A DNA stretch of 50,605 nucleotides from Archangium sp. (GTDB lineage: Bacteria > Myxococcota > Myxococcia > Myxococcales > Myxococcaceae). Positions 47,466 through 50,605 of the stretch are shown here, in pieces. The notes beneath the pieces are model-generated. The model ran no database searches, was not told where the DNA came from, and saw only the letters and a program-made list of their open reading frames with translations. The stretch is taken from positions 1 through 50,605 of the forward strand of contig JAEUJS010000711.1 in the NCBI GenBank assembly GCA_016792935.1, written 5' to 3'. The position numbers and the translations under genes are program-made. Position 1 is the first letter of the stretch, and each line of letters begins with the position of its first letter.

Positions 47466-48992
47466 ATGCGCGCTGAGCCGGGCCTCCTCGACGTCGAGCT
47501 CAATCAAGTCAGCCGGCGAGCCGGCTGGGGCGATCGCCGCTCGCACGTGCCGATTCCGCTGCAGCTCGCGAGCGCGCTCATCGCCGCCATTCGCTCGGGG
47601 AGGCTGGCCCCCGGAGCGGCCCTGCCCGGCTCGCGACCGCTCGCGCAGCAGCTCGGGCTGCACAGAAACACGGTGGTGGCGGCGTTCGATGAGCTGCGCG
47701 AGCAGGGCTGGCTCGAGACCTCGCGCGCTTCGCACACCCGCGTCACCCGCACCTTGCCCGCGGAGACGCAAGCGACCCGCGTGACGCGACGAGAGGATGC
47801 TCCGGGCTTTCCGCTGAGGCCCTTTCACAACTCGTCGCGGGCCTTCGAGGCGGTCGGCCGCGACGTGCTCGACTTCACCGGCGGGCTGCCCGATGCGCGC
47901 TTGTTTCCTTCGCAGCTGCTCGCGCGGGCGTATCGCCGGGCGCTGAAGTTGTCCTCGGGGCGCGCGCTGGCGTTCGGGAGTCCCGCCGGCTCGCTCAAGC
48001 TTCGTGAGCAGCTCGCGCGCGCTCTCGCGGCACGCCGCGGAGTGAACGCGCACGTCGACGAGCTGCTCATCACGCGCGGCAGTCAGCTCGCGCTGCACCT
48101 GCTCTCCATCGCGCTCTTGCGGCCGGGCGACGTGGTGGCGGTCGAGTCTCCCGGCTATCCGTCAGCGCGCGAGGCGTTCACGTTGCTCGGCGCGAAGCTC
48201 TTGCCCATCGCGGTCGACGGAGAAGGGCTCGACGTCGGTGCGCTCGAACGTGCGCTCGCGAAGACGGCGATTCGCGCGCTGTATGTGACTCCGCATTGTC
48301 ATGACCCGACGACGGTGACGCTCTCGGCGCGGAGGAGACTGCGGCTGCTCGAGCTCGCGCGCCGTCATCGCTTCGCGGTGCTGGAAGCCGACTACGACCA
48401 CGAGTTCCAGTTCGAGGGAGCGGCGGTCGCTCCGATGGCGAGCGCGGACCCTGGCGGCGTAGTGATTCTCGTCGGCACGTTGTCGAAGGCGGTCGCGCCC
48501 GGGTTGCGCATGGGCTTCGTGTCGGCTCCGCGGCAGCTGCTGTCGACGTTGCTCGCGATTCGGGGACAGGTGGACCGGCAGGGCGACCTCGGGCTCGAGA
48601 ACGCGGTGGCCGAGTTGATGGAAGACGGCGAAGTGCAGCGTCACGCGTTGCGCGCGCGCCGGGTGTTTCACGAGCGGCGCGATGTGCTCGCACACGCGTT
48701 GCGCACGCAACTTCCGGACACGCTCGAATTCGAAGTGCCGCGCGGTGGGCTGGCGTTGTGGGCGAGGGTCGACGCGAGCGTCGATGTCGAGCGTTGGGCC
48801 GAGTTCGCGCGCAGTGAACACGGCGTGCGTTTCTTCACGGGGCGCCAGTACATGCCGAACGGGCGGCCGAGTCCGTTCGTGCGCATCGGCTTCGGGCACC
48901 TCGATGCGCGGGAGCTCGTTGAGGCGGTGAAGCGGATGAAGGCTGCGCTTGGGTCGTCGGAGCGTCGCTTGCGTGGCGTCCGGCGCCCATGA
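47466..48992 (+). CDS. MocR-type regulator (GntR winged helix fused to aminotransferase-like domain)
   Basis: 508 residues. Residues 28–95 are a GntR winged helix: PIPLQLASALIAAIRSGRLA, PGSRPLAQQLGLHRNTV and ELREQGWLE. The aminotransferase fold type I domain follows (about 115–490), with YVTPHCHDPTTVTLS, EADYDHEFQFEG and the PLP lysine Lys341 in VGTLSKAVAPGLRMGF, and a terminal PFVRIGFGH. Such proteins bind PLP and often an amino compound, and act as repressor or activator of divergent genes. Known members control PLP, GABA or taurine metabolism. The ligand here is unknown; the only divergent gene is a secreted EEP-fold lipoprotein. Confidence 0.92.
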   Translation: MRAEPGLLDVELNQVSRRAGWGDRRSHVPIPLQLASALIAAIRSGRLAPGAALPGSRPLAQQLGLHRNTVVAAFDELREQGWLETSRASHTRVTRTLPAETQATRVTRREDAPGFPLRPFHNSSRAFEAVGRDVLDFTGGLPDARLFPSQLLARAYRRALKLSSGRALAFGSPAGSLKLREQLARALAARRGVNAHVDELLITRGSQLALHLLSIALLRPGDVVAVESPGYPSAREAFTLLGAKLLPIAVDGEGLDVGALERALAKTAIRALYVTPHCHDPTTVTLSARRRLRLLELARRHRFAVLEADYDHEFQFEGAAVAPMASADPGGVVILVGTLSKAVAPGLRMGFVSAPRQLLSTLLAIRGQVDRQGDLGLENAVAELMEDGEVQRHALRARRVFHERRDVLAHALRTQLPDTLEFEVPRGGLALWARVDASVDVERWAEFARSEHGVRFFTGRQYMPNGRPSPFVRIGFGHLDARELVEAVKRMKAALGSSERRLRGVRRP

Positions 48993-49154
48993 ACTCGAGG
49001 AAACTGTCCGTCGTCGTCGCTTCTCCGTCCGAGTACGAGCGCCTGGCCGTCGAGATCGAGACCGTGAACGTTCGACACCGGCTCGTCGAGAGCTCATCGA
49101 CGCGCTCGAGTGGGCTGGAGCGACTGCCCCTCACCCTGACCCTCTCCCGCACAC
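48989..49154 (+). pseudogene. Possible remnant of a small gene, interrupted by a REP fragment
   Basis: A frame opens with an ATG overlapping the MocR stop (ATGA). It reads MNSRKLSVVVASPSEYERLA then VEIE, which looks like the start of a real small cytoplasmic protein. After about 45 residues it runs into a partial REP-like element (LPLTLTLSRT) and from there is only a shadow of the next gene. I recall similar openings in small immunity-type or hypothetical proteins of Myxococcota but cannot confirm a family. It may be a truncated gene. About 80 further bases before the next gene hold nothing I can name. Confidence 0.3.
49127..49154 (-). repeat. Partial REP-like element downstream of the MocR gene
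   Basis: CCCCTCACCCTGACCCTCTC followed by CCGCAC. Only the tail and the left stem arm of the element are present; the second arm is missing. Confidence 0.65.
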
Positions 49155-49235
49155 GCCCACGATCGCGGCTTCGCTCCCAGAAAACGGATAAGAAGGCAGC
49201 GCGGGTTTCGCCGGGGCTCGCGCAGGTCCTTCGCC

Positions 49236-50510
49236 ATGCGCCAGCTCTTCGCAGTCCTCGCGTTGATTGCTCTCTCCTGCTCCCCACCACCGGAGCGCCC
49301 GTGCGACCGCTTTCAGGTCGGCCCCGACGGCACCGTCGCCGGCTTCGCAGGTGGCTTCGCAGGCGGCGGCTTCGCTGGCGGTTTCGGCGGAGGCGTCGGC
49401 AATGGCGGTGGCTTCAACACACCCATCAACCTCGAAGGGGAGGCCATCAGTCTGCGTATGGTCGCTCCGCTCACCTCGTGCCCGAGCGACACGTTGCGCG
49501 CGAGCGTCGAGGTGCTCGCGCCCGACAGCACCATTCTTCCCTCCGTCTCCACCGAGCCACTGCGCGCCGGAGACACCCACGTCGAGACACGCGTCGACTT
49601 CACGCCGCCCACGCCCGGGCTCTACGTGGTGCGCGCGGTGTTCGAGCCTTCGCTCGGCGTACGCACCCAGACGTTGAACATCCTCTCGACGTTCAAGGAA
49701 TCGCAGGGCACGCCCGTCACGCTTCCTTCAGGCGTGACGTGCTCGAAGAGTCCGTGGGCGCTGAGCAGCGACACCATCGCGTGTGAGCACACCAGCGGCC
49801 AAATCTCGTTGATCAGCGCCGACGCCGGCGTGCTCACCTTCTCAGGCAGCGCGCTGGTCGTCGCCGACAACGTGTTGTGGACCGAGACGAGCACGCACAC
49901 CCTCGAGCGACGCGAATGGGCCGACGGAGGTCTGTCGCTCACCGGCAGCGTTCAGGGTTTCGCGGCCGAGCCCGTGCGCGGCCTGCACACCCGCACCACC
50001 GCCATTCGCCGCCGTGACAACGGTCTGCTCGGCGCGCTGCTGCCCGACGGTGGCCTCTTCGAGACCAGCTTCACCACCACCGACTACGAGTCGGGCCTCT
50101 TCTTCTTCGAGCCCAACGAGCTCACGCTCCGCGTGGCCAACAGCTTCGCGTGCGGCAATTGCCTCAACTCGTTGGTCGGCTTCGACGACGCCACGGCGTG
50201 GCAGCAGTTCGGCAGCGGCAGCATCGTCAACGGCTTCAAGCGCCCCATCACGGTGATGACGCCGTTCATGACGCCGGCGTTCATGCTGCAAATCGAGGCG
50301 CGCGCGACGACACCCCCGCTCGAGCCGCTCGAGCGCTGGCCGTTGTGGATCGACCCGAGCGCGCGCCCCACCACGTCCGTGCTCGTGCGGCCGCATGCCG
50401 GGGCGCTCGAATGGTCCGCGTGGCCGCGCGGTCGCGTGGTGCGTGTGGGTTCGCGCTTCGCGGTGCTGACGACGCAGACCGGCTTCCTCGTAGCGCCGCT
50501 CGACCGCTGA
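49236..50510 (+). CDS. Lipoprotein with Gly-rich linker, unknown function
   Basis: 424 residues. The signal peptide ends in a lipobox-like ALSC with Cys15. A Gly/Phe/Ala linker (GFAGGFAGGGFAGGFGGG, about 35–58) separates the lipid anchor from a beta-rich region with an Ig-like look (LRASVEVLAP, TRVDFTPPTPGLYVVRAVF). The rest may be a beta-propeller, with repeated strand pairs and the Cys pair CGNC (about residue 305). I do not recognise a family. It is followed after 3 bases by another lipoprotein gene, so the two are probably co-transcribed. Confidence 0.75.
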   Translation: MRQLFAVLALIALSCSPPPERPCDRFQVGPDGTVAGFAGGFAGGGFAGGFGGGVGNGGGFNTPINLEGEAISLRMVAPLTSCPSDTLRASVEVLAPDSTILPSVSTEPLRAGDTHVETRVDFTPPTPGLYVVRAVFEPSLGVRTQTLNILSTFKESQGTPVTLPSGVTCSKSPWALSSDTIACEHTSGQISLISADAGVLTFSGSALVVADNVLWTETSTHTLERREWADGGLSLTGSVQGFAAEPVRGLHTRTTAIRRRDNGLLGALLPDGGLFETSFTTTDYESGLFFFEPNELTLRVANSFACGNCLNSLVGFDDATAWQQFGSGSIVNGFKRPITVMTPFMTPAFMLQIEARATTPPLEPLERWPLWIDPSARPTTSVLVRPHAGALEWSAWPRGRVVRVGSRFAVLTTQTGFLVAPLDR

Positions 50511-50513
50511 CCG

Positions 50514-50605
50514 ATGCGGGCTTCGTTCCAGTGGTTCGCAGCGCTGACGCTGACCTGCGCCGTCGGCTGCGACGAGATGACGTCCGACCGGTGCACGGGT
50601 CCAGC
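50514..50605 (+). CDS. Start of a lipoprotein gene (cut by the window end)
   Basis: Only the first 30 residues are visible: MRASFQWFAALTLTCAVGC, then DEMTSDRCTGP. It is a signal peptide with lipobox AVGC (Cys19). It lies 3 bases after the previous stop. Nothing can be said about the mature protein. Confidence 0.7.
   Translation, partial: MRASFQWFAALTLTCAVGCDEMTSDRCTGP

Overview
The window is high-GC (about two thirds G+C), densely coding bacterial chromosome, most likely from a Myxococcota member. The clues are a C-terminal Cys–membrane–Arg sorting tail of the MYXO-CTERM kind, an AgmX/PglI-type C-terminal domain, a Pkn-type Ser/Thr kinase, long Gly-rich linkers, eleven or so lipoproteins and three DUF1592/DUF1552 gene pairs. 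I see no phage, IS element, CRISPR array, rRNA or tRNA. Most long opposite-strand reading frames are GC-driven shadows.

Layout. 1–5.7 kb holds the tail of an alanine-type aminotransferase, a small membrane protein, a leftward TetR–alpha/beta hydrolase–M23 peptidase group, mnmE divergent from tetR across a palindromic operator, and two lipoproteins. From 23.2 kb leftward to a strong hairpin terminator at 5.73–5.76 kb every gene points the same way: AlkA-like glycosylase, TonB-like protein, Ser/Thr kinase, then a compact ten-gene run of DUF58, transglutaminase (TgpA type), a TIGR02996/LRR protein ending in a PARP-type zinc-finger pattern, MoxR ATPase, lipoprotein, TPR protein, YwqK/MORN protein, a novel repeat protein and a membrane protein. 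Five junctions in this run are ATGA or GTGA overlaps, so it is very probably one envelope-associated operon.

23.2–33.3 kb holds an outer-membrane-type protein, an M28 peptidase, the first DUF1592/DUF1552 pair with a Cys-rich lipoprotein, a response regulator, a membrane protein/ECF sigma/anti-sigma module, a divergent EF-Tu with a terminator-like leader and a possible 43-residue hydrophobic leader ORF, a GspG-like pseudopilin and a small secreted protein. 33.4–42.5 kb holds two more DUF1592/DUF1552 pairs flanking a large Cys-rich, Gly-rich cell-surface protein. 42.5–50.6 kb holds a CsgG-like/TPR protein, an OmpA remnant, an MNIO (DUF692) enzyme divergent from a DoxX protein, a secreted endonuclease/exonuclease/phosphatase-fold lipoprotein, a MocR regulator and two lipoproteins (the last cut by the window end).

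Two signals are not explained by genes. One is a REP-like palindromic element present at eight loci, several of them read through in frame inside proteins (MnmE, the MNIO enzyme, the TonB-like protein and the repeat protein). The other is a roughly six-fold excess of the palindrome TGATCA. The best candidates for something new are the ten-gene MoxR/DUF58/transglutaminase operon with its unusual accessory proteins, the repeat protein at 6493–8178 that appears partly built from REP copies, and the EF-Tu paralogue with its attenuator-like leader.
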